Of a stretch of 64,000 nucleotides of DNA, positions 8,179 to 18,848 are shown in pieces. Numbering within the stretch: the stretch's first letter is position 1; each line of letters starts with the position of its first letter. This stretch comes from JAISDD01 sp031553935. GTDB lineage: Bacteria; Bacillota; Syntrophomonadia; Syntrophomonadales; Syntrophomonadaceae. The position numbers and the translations under genes are program-made. Location of the stretch: the NCBI GenBank assembly GCA_031553935.1, contig JAVBKS010000030.1, positions 20,933 through 84,932 of the forward strand. The letters are read 5' to 3'. The notes under the pieces were generated by a model. It did no database searches. It was not told the origin of the DNA and saw only the letters and a list, made by a program, of their open reading frames with translations.

Positions 8179-10362
8179 TTATTCTCCTCGGTTTTCATTT
8201 GGCAAAACTCTGCGCACACCAATTACGTCTTCAATCCTTTGCAGGCGATGCAAGAGAGCTTGCAGCCGATCCAAGTCATTAATTTCTAATTTGAAATTCA
8301 TCAAGGCCTGGTTATTCTTGGTAGCTCTAGAGAAAACCGAATTGACCAATATATGGGAATCGGCAATTTCGTTCAAAACATCTGTAGTAAGCCTTGGCCG
8401 ATCGAAGGCATTAATTTCGACTTCAACATTAAAAGTTCCCTTTTTGTCGCTAACCCATTCAACTTCCAAAATTCGGTCGGCTTCGCTCTTAGCGTAATTG
8501 ACCATATTGGGGCAATCCTTGTGATGAGCGGAAACGCCGCGCCCGCGAGTTATATAGCCCAGAACCGGGTCTCCAGGCAAAGGATTACAACACCTTGCCA
8601 ACCTAATTGCGACCCCATCAACCCCCTTAACCTTCAAGGAAGTGCTATCCTTATCTTTAATGAAATTAGGTTTGACCGCTATATTATTAGTGAGTATTTC
8701 TTCTACTTGAGTGGCTTGAAAAAACATTTCCTTTTGTTTATTAATTACTTGCGTAGGGGTCAGAATTCCGTCACCTACTGCTACTAGTAAGTCATCAACA
8801 GTGTTAAAGCCAAATCTTCTTCCCACTTCCTGTAAGCGATTCGACTTCATGAATTCCTTTAAATCAAGCCTCTTTTTGCGCAGTTCCTTTTCCAGGGCAT
8901 CGTGACCTTTCATCAGATTGCCCAAACGCTTTTCTCTATTAAACCATTGTCTCATCTTACTCTTAGCTGAAGAAGTGCGGACAAAATTCATCCAATCATA
9001 AGTAGGTCCAGGAGAGTTTTTGGAAGTAAGTATCTCTACGATATCACCGGTTTCCATCTTGTAGTCTAAGGAAACAATTCTTCCATTTACCTTGGCCCCA
9101 TTACATTTGTGGCCAATTTCAGTGTGAACCCGGTAAGCGAAATCAACTGGGCATGAGCCTTTCGGCAACTCAATAATTGCACCTTTGGGTGTAAAAACGA
9201 AAACCGAGTCCTCGTAAAGATCAATTTTGAGGGTTTCCATGAATTCGCTGGTATCTTTAACATCCTGCTGCCATTCCAATATCTGTCTCAACCAAGACAT
9301 TCGTTCATCTACTTTGCGGTCTCCGGGGCTAAGGTCTTCCTTGTAGCGCCAGTGAGCCGCGATCCCAGATTCTGCAACCCGATGCATCTCATAAGTGCGA
9401 ATCTGTACCTCGAAGGGCTCGCCTCCAACGCCTAACAAAGTAGTATGAAGTGATTGATACATATTTGGTTTGGGGGTGGCTATGTAATCCTTGAACCTAC
9501 CAGGTATCGGCTTCCACATTGTATGGATAATGCCTAAGACCCCATAGCATTCTCTAATATCCTCAACAAGTACTCTAATGGCTATTTTATCGTATATTTC
9601 GTCTATGTCTTTGTTTTGTTTAAGCATTTTCTTGAAAATACTATAAATATTTTTTGGCCTTCCCTGAATATCTGCATTAACTTCTATTTGCTTCAGACCG
9701 TTTTCAATTTGCTCAATCAAATCATGCACATATTGCTCCCGTTCACGGCGTTTCTGCTTCAGTCGGCGGGCAATTTCAAAATAGGTCTCAGGATCAAGGA
9801 AAGCGAAGGAGTAGTCTTCCAACTCCCATTTATACTTAAAAACTCCTAGGCGATGTGCTAAAGGCGCATAGATTTCCAAAGTTTCTTGTGCAATTTCTTT
9901 TTGCTTATGCTCCGGTTGATAATTAAGAGTTCTCATGTTATGCAAACGGTCAGCAAGTTTAATAAGAATTACGCGAATGTCTTTGGCCATAGCAATTAAC
10001 ATCTTACGAATATTTTCTGCCTGAGCTTCTTCTTTAGAACTAAAATTAATCTTATTGATTTTAGTCAGGCCTTCAACTAAAAGCGCAATTTCTTCATTAA
10101 AATCGCGGACAATGTTTTCGGAGCTGACGCTGGTATCCTCAACCACATCATGCAATAGTGCAGCGCAGATCGAAGCTACATCCATTTCAATCTCGGTTAA
10201 AATATTTGCAACCTCCAAAGGATGTACAATATAAGGATCACCTGAGATCCTCACTTGTCCTGAATGTGCTTTTTCTGCGTATTCATAAGCAGTTCTTATG
10301 AGCTCAGCATCACAATTAGGATCATAAGCTATCACATTTTCGATTAATTGTTCTATGCCCAT
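8179..10362 (-). CDS. relA: Bifunctional (p)ppGpp synthetase/hydrolase Rel
   Basis: This long RelA/SpoT homologue of 727 residues controls the stringent response. Its domains run in order. An HD hydrolase domain includes the HDVVEDT motif near residue 70. A synthetase domain near residues 235-350 includes PKPNMYQSLHTT and RTYEMHRVAESGIAAHWRYK. A TGS domain near residues 390-450 has VFTPKGAIIELPKGSCPVDFAYRVHTEIGH, split here only by family knowledge. A zinc-finger region around RCCNPLPGD near residue 585 and a C-terminal ACT domain complete it. Both catalytic sites look intact, so it should both make and degrade the alarmone. The ATG lies 4 bases after recJ. Confidence 0.96.
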   Translation of the reverse strand: MGIEQLIENVIAYDPNCDAELIRTAYEYAEKAHSGQVRISGDPYIVHPLEVANILTEIEMDVASICAALLHDVVEDTSVSSENIVRDFNEEIALLVEGLTKINKINFSSKEEAQAENIRKMLIAMAKDIRVILIKLADRLHNMRTLNYQPEHKQKEIAQETLEIYAPLAHRLGVFKYKWELEDYSFAFLDPETYFEIARRLKQKRREREQYVHDLIEQIENGLKQIEVNADIQGRPKNIYSIFKKMLKQNKDIDEIYDKIAIRVLVEDIRECYGVLGIIHTMWKPIPGRFKDYIATPKPNMYQSLHTTLLGVGGEPFEVQIRTYEMHRVAESGIAAHWRYKEDLSPGDRKVDERMSWLRQILEWQQDVKDTSEFMETLKIDLYEDSVFVFTPKGAIIELPKGSCPVDFAYRVHTEIGHKCNGAKVNGRIVSLDYKMETGDIVEILTSKNSPGPTYDWMNFVRTSSAKSKMRQWFNREKRLGNLMKGHDALEKELRKKRLDLKEFMKSNRLQEVGRRFGFNTVDDLLVAVGDGILTPTQVINKQKEMFFQATQVEEILTNNIAVKPNFIKDKDSTSLKVKGVDGVAIRLARCCNPLPGDPVLGYITRGRGVSAHHKDCPNMVNYAKSEADRILEVEWVSDKKGTFNVEVEINAFDRPRLTTDVLNEIADSHILVNSVFSRATKNNQALMNFKLEINDLDRLQALLHRLQRIEDVIGVRRVLPNENRGE

Positions 10363-10366
10363 AATA

Positions 10367-13153
10367 TCACCATTGAAGACTATTAATCAGCTTATTCTCA
10401 AAACTATTAAAAGCAGCTCTTTCAGCTTCAATCTCTTGAAAAAAGAGTTTATATCCGGTATCTTCAGCCAAATTAAGCTTGCTTAGAACCTTTATTTCAA
10501 TTATACTACCTTTTTTCGCAATCTGACACAAGTCAATGCAATCAAGGCATCTAAGAATATTATCACTTTCCAAATTATTGAGCTTGCGCCCTAGTATATC
10601 ACTGAATCTGCTTTTCCAAGCTAATGCTTCCATCCTAGGTCTAGCCATTTTCGCTAATTCAATTAATAATATCTCCAAATCGAAAACATCAATGCTCTGA
10701 TTGCTAAGAAATCTGCGATTGAAATCTAGCGACTCTTTAGCAAAACTGATTTTTATGATTCTCGGGGAATCATGTAGAATTGGATCCATCATCATATTGA
10801 TTTCCAGTTCACTATAAGGAGAGTCAGCTAAAAAAATATCAATATCCCGCTTGGAGTACCAGCTCCCCATTCTGCAAAAGCCACCATCTGTTAGCATAAT
10901 TGCTGAATCCGCATGCCAAAACTCTCTTTGCAACGCCTTACTGCTGGCCAAATTGCTTTTTGCAGCATCGACTAATGCCTGGGGGCATTTGCTACGCAAG
11001 TTATCCAAAGTAGATAATCGATTGACAAAAACCATTTTGTGTCCGCTGCCACCAAATTTAGCATTAAGCTCATATTTAATAAATGAATCGGTCGTCAAGC
11101 CTCGGAAAAGATCTTCGTAGAGCATACACTCTATTCCTCTATCGGCAAAATCAGCCTCTTTCTTACTAAGATATGTATTCCAAATAGATTGCGTACACAT
11201 AAAAATGCCGTCGCTTGCAGATGCAATTTTTGCTAGTATTGCTTCACGATCATAATTCCCCAATAATCCATGCAGTTCAAAAATGCGATCGTAGTGAACA
11301 AAACCTTCTATGATGCGACGATGCTTTTTAAGCAATCTAACGGTCGGATAAATAATAATGGCTGAAGACTTAGCTGATTTTTGCACAATTCCTTCACAAT
11401 TTTCCAGCTTTCCTGCAGCCTTTAACAGCTTCTTGACTTCTTGCTGGTAGCTAAGTCGCATGTCGGCAATTCTAATCTGGTTACTTTTTTGGCCCCGAAA
11501 TACATTTTCTTGAACATTTCCCACTAGGTCAATTAAACATCGCCCATCAGCTAAATCTAAGAATTCAGGCTTGTAAAATGCTACTCCTTCAATATCAGGA
11601 TTGACTTGGCATTTGAAGTGTTCAAGCTCTTTGCCAATAAGTCTAGGATTAATAATCTCAACACGCCGCAGCAAAAAGAGCGGTTCGGGGTTACCTTCGC
11701 CAAACGGCTCCAGCGAACCGATATCATTAATCATTTGTTCATTGATTTGATCACTATCGAGGTCGATATCAATATATTCGGAAGTATCATCAACTTCTTT
11801 TAATTGCTCTTTTCTTAGCAATCCCCAATTATGAATTGCTGACTTAAACGCCTGGAAATGATCTTTTTCAATAGTGAAGCCTGCAGCTAATTTATGTCCG
11901 CCAAATCTCATAAGGTAGACGCTGCAGCTATTAAGACCTTCATAAATATCATAACCCGGCTTACTTCGAGCGGTTCCCCTGCCCTCATCGCCCGTCCAGG
12001 TTACTAGTAATACCGGTTTGTTAAATATTTTCATTAAGCGAGCCGCAGTTATACCGAACACCCCGTGGTGCCAATCCATTCCATCTAAAACCAAAACTTC
12101 TTGCTCTGAAATCTCATCTTCTTTAATACTTGCAATAATTTCTTGAAAAATTTCTTCTTCAGTTTGCTTTCTTAGTTCATTGATATTATCAAGCTCTCTT
12201 GCTCTATGTATTGCTTGTTCTTCGGAGCTCAACAATAGTTCAACTGCCATTTTGGCATGTAACATCCTGCCGGCAGCATTTAGTCTTGGTGCTAACATAA
12301 AGCCAATATCTCTTACATTAATAGTTTTCCCCGTTAAACCGCTTACAGCTTTCAGCGCCCTTATTCCCGGCCAGCTGCTATTTTGCAAGCTTTTCAGTCC
12401 CATTTTTACCATAATTCGATTTTCTCCGGTTAACTGCATGACATCAGCTACCGTTGCCAATGCAACCAATTCAAGCATAGATAACAACAATGCTTCATTC
12501 ACGTTTGCCAAAAGCTCATGCACAACCTTAAATGCAACCCCTGCCCCCGACAAATCTCTTAATCGTTCGTTTTCATCTAGTCTGGGATTCACGATTGCCT
12601 TAGCTGCAGGAAGAATAGAATGTGGATTATGGTGATCAGTGACGATAACATCCAGTCCAATGGAATTTGCATACTCGATCTCGCGAACTGAAGAAATGCC
12701 GCAATCGACCGTAATAATCAAGCCATACCCCCTGGCAGCAATTTCTTCGATTGCAGCCATACTGACACCATAGCCATCTTTGAAGCGATCAGGAATATAA
12801 TAATCAGCCGGGTATCCCAATGTTTCGAAGGCTTTTAGAAACAACACGATACTGCAAACTCCATCAACATCATAATCACCATAAATCATAACTTTTTGCT
12901 TCATATCAATTGCCGCTTTAATTCTAGTAATTGCGTCCTGCATGCCGCTCATTTCCATAGAATCAACCAGCTCTTCAATCCCAGCGCACGAAAAATACCG
13001 CGCTTTATCCAGAGAATCAATTCCCCTTTTATATAGTAACTCAGCAAGAATAGCTGATATTCCCAAACCTTCCTGAAGAGTATTAATGCATTTACTATCA
13101 TAAGGCTTTAATTTCCAATCTCTCAAAGCAACTTGCCTCCAATTATTGACCAT
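10367..13153 (-). CDS. recJ: Single-stranded-DNA exonuclease RecJ with a long C-terminal extension
   Basis: RecJ is a 5'-3' ssDNA exonuclease for recombination and mismatch repair. The DHH core is complete: YGDYDVDGVCS near residue 94, VDCGIS, TDHHNPHS near residue 172 and the DHHA1-domain motifs GHKLAAGFT near residue 422. At 928 residues it is longer than B. subtilis RecJ (786). The last 350 or so residues contain a degenerate helicase-like stretch (IIIYPTVRLLKKH, then LHGLL, then IFMCTQSIW). That would suit a protein-docking or degraded motor module as in other Firmicute RecJ, though this reading is an inference. It is the first gene of the rel operon. Confidence 0.92.
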   Translation of the reverse strand: MVNNWRQVALRDWKLKPYDSKCINTLQEGLGISAILAELLYKRGIDSLDKARYFSCAGIEELVDSMEMSGMQDAITRIKAAIDMKQKVMIYGDYDVDGVCSIVLFLKAFETLGYPADYYIPDRFKDGYGVSMAAIEEIAARGYGLIITVDCGISSVREIEYANSIGLDVIVTDHHNPHSILPAAKAIVNPRLDENERLRDLSGAGVAFKVVHELLANVNEALLLSMLELVALATVADVMQLTGENRIMVKMGLKSLQNSSWPGIRALKAVSGLTGKTINVRDIGFMLAPRLNAAGRMLHAKMAVELLLSSEEQAIHRARELDNINELRKQTEEEIFQEIIASIKEDEISEQEVLVLDGMDWHHGVFGITAARLMKIFNKPVLLVTWTGDEGRGTARSKPGYDIYEGLNSCSVYLMRFGGHKLAAGFTIEKDHFQAFKSAIHNWGLLRKEQLKEVDDTSEYIDIDLDSDQINEQMINDIGSLEPFGEGNPEPLFLLRRVEIINPRLIGKELEHFKCQVNPDIEGVAFYKPEFLDLADGRCLIDLVGNVQENVFRGQKSNQIRIADMRLSYQQEVKKLLKAAGKLENCEGIVQKSAKSSAIIIYPTVRLLKKHRRIIEGFVHYDRIFELHGLLGNYDREAILAKIASASDGIFMCTQSIWNTYLSKKEADFADRGIECMLYEDLFRGLTTDSFIKYELNAKFGGSGHKMVFVNRLSTLDNLRSKCPQALVDAAKSNLASSKALQREFWHADSAIMLTDGGFCRMGSWYSKRDIDIFLADSPYSELEINMMMDPILHDSPRIIKISFAKESLDFNRRFLSNQSIDVFDLEILLIELAKMARPRMEALAWKSRFSDILGRKLNNLESDNILRCLDCIDLCQIAKKGSIIEIKVLSKLNLAEDTGYKLFFQEIEAERAAFNSFENKLINSLQW

Positions 13154-13219
13154 TATTATCCTGTTTAAAATCGAAATGATCTTTATATTATATAAAATAA
13201 AAATGAAAAGAGGTGCATT

Positions 13220-14317
13220 ATGACATTACTAAAAAAACTATTCTCAGGTGGGAATACCTGTCTTGGTTTTCATTCTTTTTATGATTATATCTCAACCCCA
13301 GATATAAAAAGGAAGTTTATATTAAAAGGCGGACCTGGGGTTGGCAAATCAACCTTTATGAAAAGAGTAGGCGCAGACTTTGCTAATTTGAAATATGATT
13401 TAGAGTATCATTGGTGCTCATCTGACAGTTTATCCCTCGATGGCTTAGTAATCGGTGATCAAACCATATGTTTGCTCGATGGTACTGCCCCTCATATGAT
13501 TGACCCTAAGTATCCGGGAGCGGTTGATGAGATAATTGATCTTAGCAAATTTTGGGATCAAAGTGCCATTGCTCCTCACAAGAAATCGATCATAGAATTA
13601 AGCCGCAAGATCAGCCTGGCATTTAATAATGCATATATACGTTTACAGGAAGCCAATTTAGCGTATTCAGAATGGGCATCTTATGTTGAGGAAGCCAAAG
13701 AAAATAGCAATTTGGCTTCAAAATGTCCTGAACTAGTCGAGCTAATCAGAAACAGTGAACCGGATAAACCTTCAAGGCTTCGTCATCATTTTGCAGCGGC
13801 TATAACCCCTCAAGGAATTATTACTTACCCTGATTCATTGTTATCCCCCGAGTATCAATTATTCCTTTTGAGAGGGCAGCCAGGGAGCGGAATTCAGAAT
13901 TTCATTCAATTTCTCTTTCGTCTAATTGCTTTTCAAAATATCTCTGCTTCGATCTACCATAGCCCCTTGAATCCAGATAATATCGATATCTTAGTTCTTG
14001 ATGACAGCAAAACCGCTATTGTAGACGGCTCTGGCTATATGGTGGATTATAGCATATACTTGCAAGATTTAAGCCCTAAGGAATTTATATGTTTTGATGA
14101 TTACACCCCGCAAAGACTAAAACCGTATGAGAACCTGATTAGAGAATGCAGAAGTCGTCTTAATGCCCGAGTTGCAGAAGCTATTAATCTTATCAAAGAA
14201 GCAAAAAGGCTGCATGATGAACTAGAAAACTTCTATATTCCACATATGGATTTTGATTCTATAGAAAATTTTCGAATAAAATTCTCCCGCGAACTCATAT
14301 CAATTTATGGCAGATAA
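13220..14317 (+). CDS. Orphan P-loop ATPase (PRK06851-like)
   Basis: I recognise this 365-residue protein as the uncharacterised Firmicute ATPase family often labelled PRK06851. It has two P-loop-like halves. A canonical Walker A, GGPGVGKST, lies near residue 38, and a second glycine-rich loop, LRGQPGSGIQ, lies near residue 218 without the lysine. YHWCSSDSLSLDG and LLDGTAPHMIDPKYPGAVDEI are family landmarks. No transmembrane segment is seen. The ATG has GAGGTG upstream. It is transcribed away from recJ and ends before a hairpin. Function unknown. Confidence 0.75.
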   Translation: MTLLKKLFSGGNTCLGFHSFYDYISTPDIKRKFILKGGPGVGKSTFMKRVGADFANLKYDLEYHWCSSDSLSLDGLVIGDQTICLLDGTAPHMIDPKYPGAVDEIIDLSKFWDQSAIAPHKKSIIELSRKISLAFNNAYIRLQEANLAYSEWASYVEEAKENSNLASKCPELVELIRNSEPDKPSRLRHHFAAAITPQGIITYPDSLLSPEYQLFLLRGQPGSGIQNFIQFLFRLIAFQNISASIYHSPLNPDNIDILVLDDSKTAIVDGSGYMVDYSIYLQDLSPKEFICFDDYTPQRLKPYENLIRECRSRLNARVAEAINLIKEAKRLHDELENFYIPHMDFDSIENFRIKFSRELISIYGR

Positions 14318-14328
14318 CTATAATCATT

Positions 14329-14366
14329 GATGCAAATCAGAGCGAATAACGTTTTCTGATTGCATC
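14329..14366 (+). terminator. Hairpin after the orphan ATPase
   Basis: GATGCAAATCAGA pairs with TCTGATTGCATC, a 12-bp stem with one bulged A around a 13-base loop, starting 12 bases after the stop codon. The following sequence is only mildly T-rich, so it is a probable rather than certain terminator. Confidence 0.55.
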
Positions 14367-14791
14367 AGACCTTCTTTTGCACCATTTTCAACAAGTTTCA
14401 CTTGGATTATGGCCCGCTTATGTATAAAATAGTATTAAACCAGCTTGTGAATTTTGTGTTTATTAATTTGTTTATTAGTATTCTTAGTTACTAGTATTGA
14501 TCGATAATAATTTAATACCGTATTTTTTATTGTTTTGATATTTTACTTTTATAAATAACATACCTTAGGATTTAAGCAAGGGATATTTAATTTTGTGTCG
14601 AATTCAGCAATAATACGATTATTATTATTGAAGTTTGAGTTATTCATCGTGAGAGGAGTGATATTTTTCTAAGTATTCCCTTTGAAGTATATCTTAGTTT
14701 GATCCTGGTATCGCCAACCAGTACCGAATTATGAAGGGCTTATTTAGGTATTAATTTCTGAATATTTTCCATAAGGGAGGAGATCAGGCTT
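14367..14791. other. Intergenic leader upstream of formate dehydrogenase
   Basis: There are 425 AT-rich bases with no credible ORF. Near 14709-14725 CTGGT and ACCAG form a small stem-loop, and a GGGAGGAG Shine-Dalgarno precedes fdhA. The length suggests a regulated leader. I could not match it to a known molybdenum- or tungsten-cofactor riboswitch by eye. Confidence 0.4.
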
Positions 14792-17700
14792 ATGAAAGTT
14801 ACCCGCCGACAATTTTTGAAGGTTTCGGGTTTAACAGCTGCTAGTTTCGCTGCTCTCGATTTGGGCTTCGATATGCAAGCTACTGCTGCTGCAATCAATG
14901 AAATGAGAACCAAAGATATTACGCCAACCCCAACGGTTTGCCCCTATTGTGCTTCCGGCTGTGGTTTGATTGTTTATGCCGCTAAAGAACCACGATCAGA
15001 TAAAACTCAACTGCTAAGTATAAAGGGTGATCCGGATAACCCTATTAATGAAGGCTGTGCCTGCCCAAAAGGTTCAGCTATGTTTAATTTGCGCGAAATT
15101 TATGATCCACATTCCGGCAAACAAGTAATTAATCCCAAAAGAGTTCAAACTCCATTATACAGAGCTCCTGGAAGTGACAAATGGGAAGAAAAATCTTGGG
15201 ATTGGATGCTTGATAGAATAGCTGCCAATATCAAAAAAACGCGCGATGAGAGCTTTTTGCATAAGGAAACCATGAGTGACGGTACTGAAGTCATCGTTAA
15301 CCGTACCGAAAAGATTGCTTCCATCGGAGGCTCTGGTTTAGATAATGAGGAAGCTTATCTGCTTTCTAAAATGATGCGCTCGCTGGGTGTAGTATACTTA
15401 GAAACCCAGGCTCGTATCTGACACTCCTCCACGGTGGCAGGACTGTCACCATCATTTGGACGCGGTGTCATGACAAATCATATGATAGACTTAAAAAATA
15501 CTAACTGCGCATTAATCATGGGCAGTAATTTGGCTGAAAATCATCCTATCGGCATGAAATGGCTGACACGGGCTAGACTAGATCCGAAACGCAAAGCCAA
15601 AATAATTCATGTCGATCCCCGATTTACAAGAACCTCGGCAATTGCTGATATTTATTGTCCCATTCGCTCTGGAACCGATATTGCATTTTTAGGCGGCATG
15701 ATAAAGTACATCATTGATAATAATCTGTATCACAAAGATTATGTCTTGAATTATACTAATGCCTCCTTTTTGATTAAGGATGAATTCGGTTTCAAAGACG
15801 GGCTATTTACTGGATATGATGAGAAAGCCAATAAATATGATCCGGCAACTTGGGACTATAAACTTGATGAGCAAGGAAACATTCTACGCGATGAAACTTT
15901 GCAGAATCCGCGCAGTGTTTTCCAACTAATGAAAACTCATTATTCCCGTTATGATATTGATACCGTATGTAGAATTACCGGTTCTCCTAAGAACAAGTAT
16001 CTTGAAGTCTTGGAAACTTATTGCGCAACCAGTGCCCCAGATCAAACTGGCAATATCTGCTACGCAATGGGAATTACTCAGCATACGGTCGGCAGCCAAA
16101 ATGTCAGAGCATTCAGTTTAGTCCAATTATTATTAGGAAATATCGGACGCCCTGGCGGAGGAATTAATGCCCTCCGTGGTGAGAATAATGTTCAAGGCGC
16201 AACTGATATGGCTTTATTGTACCATATTATTCCAGGTTATATTGATTCCCCAACTAATGGCAAAAATCACAAAGATCTTATTTCTTTCATCCGTGCTATA
16301 ACCCCTGGTGCTGCTAATTTGCCTTTTAATAATCTCCAGGAATTCCGTGCCCTAGTTAAAGAAGGCATCAAGTATTCAGGATGGCGGGTTAACTCCTCCA
16401 AATGGGTAGTTAGCATGCTCAAAGCATGGTGGGGCGATGCCGCTAAAGCCAGCAATGATTTTGCTTATCATTACTTGCCAAAGCGTGACGCCAATAAGAA
16501 CTATTCTCATATAGCAATGTTTGAAGCTATGAATAATGATGAGATCGATGCCTTATTCGTCAACGGCTCCAATCCAGTCGTTGGTGGTCCTAGTGCTAAC
16601 AAAGAACAGCTTGGGCTCACTAGGCTAAAATGGATGGTTTCAATTGACCTCTGGTTAAATGAAACTGCAGAGTTCTGGACTCACCAAGCATGGGAACGGG
16701 CTGTTAAAAATGATAAAGTCCCACATTTGACACCTAAAGATATTAATACTGAAGTATTCTTCTTACCGGCTGCAGCAGTATTCGAAAAAGAAGGAACTGC
16801 TGCCCAAACAGGACGCTGGGTACAATTCCGCTGGAAAGGCGCTGAACCGGTTGGAGAATCTAAAGCAGACCTATGGATAATTGATGAGCTTGCCAAACGG
16901 GTCAAAAAACTCTATGAAGGCAGCACTCGTCCTGAAGATGAGCCCATTGTAAATCTCACTTGGAATTATGATCCTGATGATACTGCTCATCATCATGAGC
17001 CCGATATTGACAAAGTTGCCAAAGAACTATGCGGTTACAGTGTAGCCGATGGCAAGCCGGTTGAAGGCTTCGCTAGACTGATGGATGATGGTTCAACTGC
17101 TTGCGGCAACTGGGTCTATTGTGGATGTACAACCTTAAAAGACGGTAAGTTTTTCTACAAAGCAAGATCAAGAGAGCGCGTCGATCCCAGTGGTCTTGGA
17201 CTATACCCCACTTGGGGCTGGGCATGGCCAATGAATCGCCGGGTTGTTTATAACCGCTGCTCGGTACAGCCTGATGGTGTAACTCCGTGGCCTAATGATG
17301 ATCGCCGCTTGGTTTGGTGGGATCCTAATAAGGTGGCCGACCCGACAAAGCCTGATGTTATAGGTGCATGGGCCGGAATTGACGTGCCTGATTTTCTAGG
17401 TGCGACTCGTCCGGATAGTCCAAGCTTTAGAGATCCTTTTATTATGAGACCTGAAGGCAAAGGCTGTCTTTTCGCAGCTAAGACATCTATGAAAGACGGT
17501 CCCTTCCCAGAGCACTATGAGCCTTGGGAGAGCCCGATTGATCCCATACTAAACAGTGTTAAACTTAATCCCACCACCAAAGTATGGGAGCCGGATAAGC
17601 AAGGAACCAGCGATAAATATCCTATAGTTGCAACCACCTACCGGGTAGTTGAGCACTGGCAAACTGGAGCCTTGACAAGAAATCTTCCCTGGCTGGCAGA

Positions 17701-18007
17701 ATTAATGCCAAATATGTTTGTAGAAATAAGTGAAGAACTAGCCAAAATTAAGAAAATTTTGAATGGAGGCAAAGTAATCGTTTCTACCACTAGAGGTGAT
17801 ATCGAAGCTATTGCATGCGTGACTAAACGTCTCAAACCATTCAAAGTCGACGGCAAAGTAATTCATCAAATTGGTATGGTATGGCAGTTCGGATTCAAAG
17901 GCTATGCAACCGGTGATATTGCTAATCGCTTAACTCCACATATTGGAGATGCGAATACAATGTGTCCAGAATACAAAGCTTGGCTGTGCGACATAAGGGG
18001 GGCTTAA
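14792..18007 (+). CDS. fdhA: Formate dehydrogenase catalytic subunit, selenocysteine-containing and Tat-exported
   Basis: This molybdo/tungstopterin enzyme oxidises formate to CO2. The reading frame of 1071 residues continues through an in-frame TGA at 15419-15421 read as Sec210. The flanks QARI-U-HSSTVAGL and FGRGVMTNH match the active site of FdnG-type subunits. A twin-arginine signal TRRQFLKVSG lies at residues 4-13, and a [4Fe-4S] ligand set CPYCASGCGL begins near residue 50, so the enzyme works outside the cytoplasmic membrane. The frame is identical before and after the TGA (15434 minus 14792 is a multiple of three), and a SECIS hairpin follows directly. The gene is followed by fdhB after 1 base. 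An automatic annotation would split it in two. Confidence 0.95.
15419..15460 (+). promoter_or_regulatory. UGA selenocysteine codon and bacterial SECIS element
   Basis: The TGA at 15419-15421 is followed by 11 bases and then GGTGGCA-GGAC-TGTCACC (15433-15450). This is a 7-bp stem with one G-U pair and a GGAC tetraloop. In Escherichia coli fdhF the SelB-binding apical stem also begins 11 bases after UGA and carries a GGUC loop, so position and loop guanines agree. Confidence 0.88.
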
Positions 18008-18008
18008 G

Positions 18009-18848
18009 ATGGCGCAAATGACTAACCTCTACGATACTAGTAAGTGTACGGCTTGTCGTGGTTGCCAGGTTGCCTGTAAAAACTGGAACCAATTGCCAGC
18101 TGTTATCGAACCATTTAAAGGAAACTACCAAACGCATGATGATACCAATGGAGATACCTACACCATTGTTAGAATGATCGAAAACCAAGACCCAGCTCGT
18201 GGACTGGAATGGAATTTCTTGAAATATCAGTGCATGCATTGTGAAAATCCAGCTTGTTTAACTGTATGTCCTCGTGACGCTTATACTAAGAGTGAATATG
18301 GTGCGACTATCCATGACCCTGACAAGTGCATCGGCTGTCGCTATTGTTCCCAAGCATGCCCGTTCGGCATTCCCAAACATCGCGCCCGTACTGATAAGGT
18401 CACGAAGTGTACACTATGTGCAGATCGCGTAGCTGCCGGACACAAACCAGCATGTGTTGAGACCTGCGCTCCTGCTGCCTTAATGTTCGGAGAGCGGGAC
18501 GAACTGATTGAAGTTGCACAAGAACGGGTTAAGTATCTGCGGGATAATGGTTATCCTAACGCTACAGTTTACGGCTTAAACGAGTTAGGCGGCTTGAATA
18601 AACTATATATTTTGACCGATGTGCCTGAAAAATTCGGCTTGCCTAGTAACCCCCAAACCTACGGAACTATTGACTTCTGGCAAAACTGGATACAGCCATA
18701 TGCCGGTTGGTTAATACCCCTGGCTTTGGCAGGCTCGGCCATGAGTTTTGTTACGACACGTTTGCTAGCCAAAAAGTACGGCACAGACGAAGAGCACCAA
18801 GAACATAGTGAAGGAGGTCAGAGTGATGAAATTAATACCGGAGTATAG
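18009..18848 (+). CDS. fdhB: Formate dehydrogenase iron-sulfur subunit
   Basis: This FdnH-like electron-transfer subunit carries electrons from FdhA to the membrane cytochrome b. In 279 residues it holds four cysteine clusters for four [4Fe-4S] centres: CTACRGCQVAC near residue 12, CMHCENPACLTVCP near residue 77, CIGCRYCSQACPFG near residue 109 and CTLCADRVAAG-CVETC near residue 131-155. A single transmembrane helix near residues 232-252 (WLIPLALAGSAMSFV) anchors it, as in FdnH. It overlaps fdhC by 23 bases, showing translational coupling. Confidence 0.93.
   Translation: MAQMTNLYDTSKCTACRGCQVACKNWNQLPAVIEPFKGNYQTHDDTNGDTYTIVRMIENQDPARGLEWNFLKYQCMHCENPACLTVCPRDAYTKSEYGATIHDPDKCIGCRYCSQACPFGIPKHRARTDKVTKCTLCADRVAAGHKPACVETCAPAALMFGERDELIEVAQERVKYLRDNGYPNATVYGLNELGGLNKLYILTDVPEKFGLPSNPQTYGTIDFWQNWIQPYAGWLIPLALAGSAMSFVTTRLLAKKYGTDEEHQEHSEGGQSDEINTGV

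Noticed and set aside
14367..14791. Molybdenum-cofactor riboswitch upstream of fdhA
   Set aside because: Apart from a small stem-loop I could not match the conserved features; a covariance-model search would be needed.
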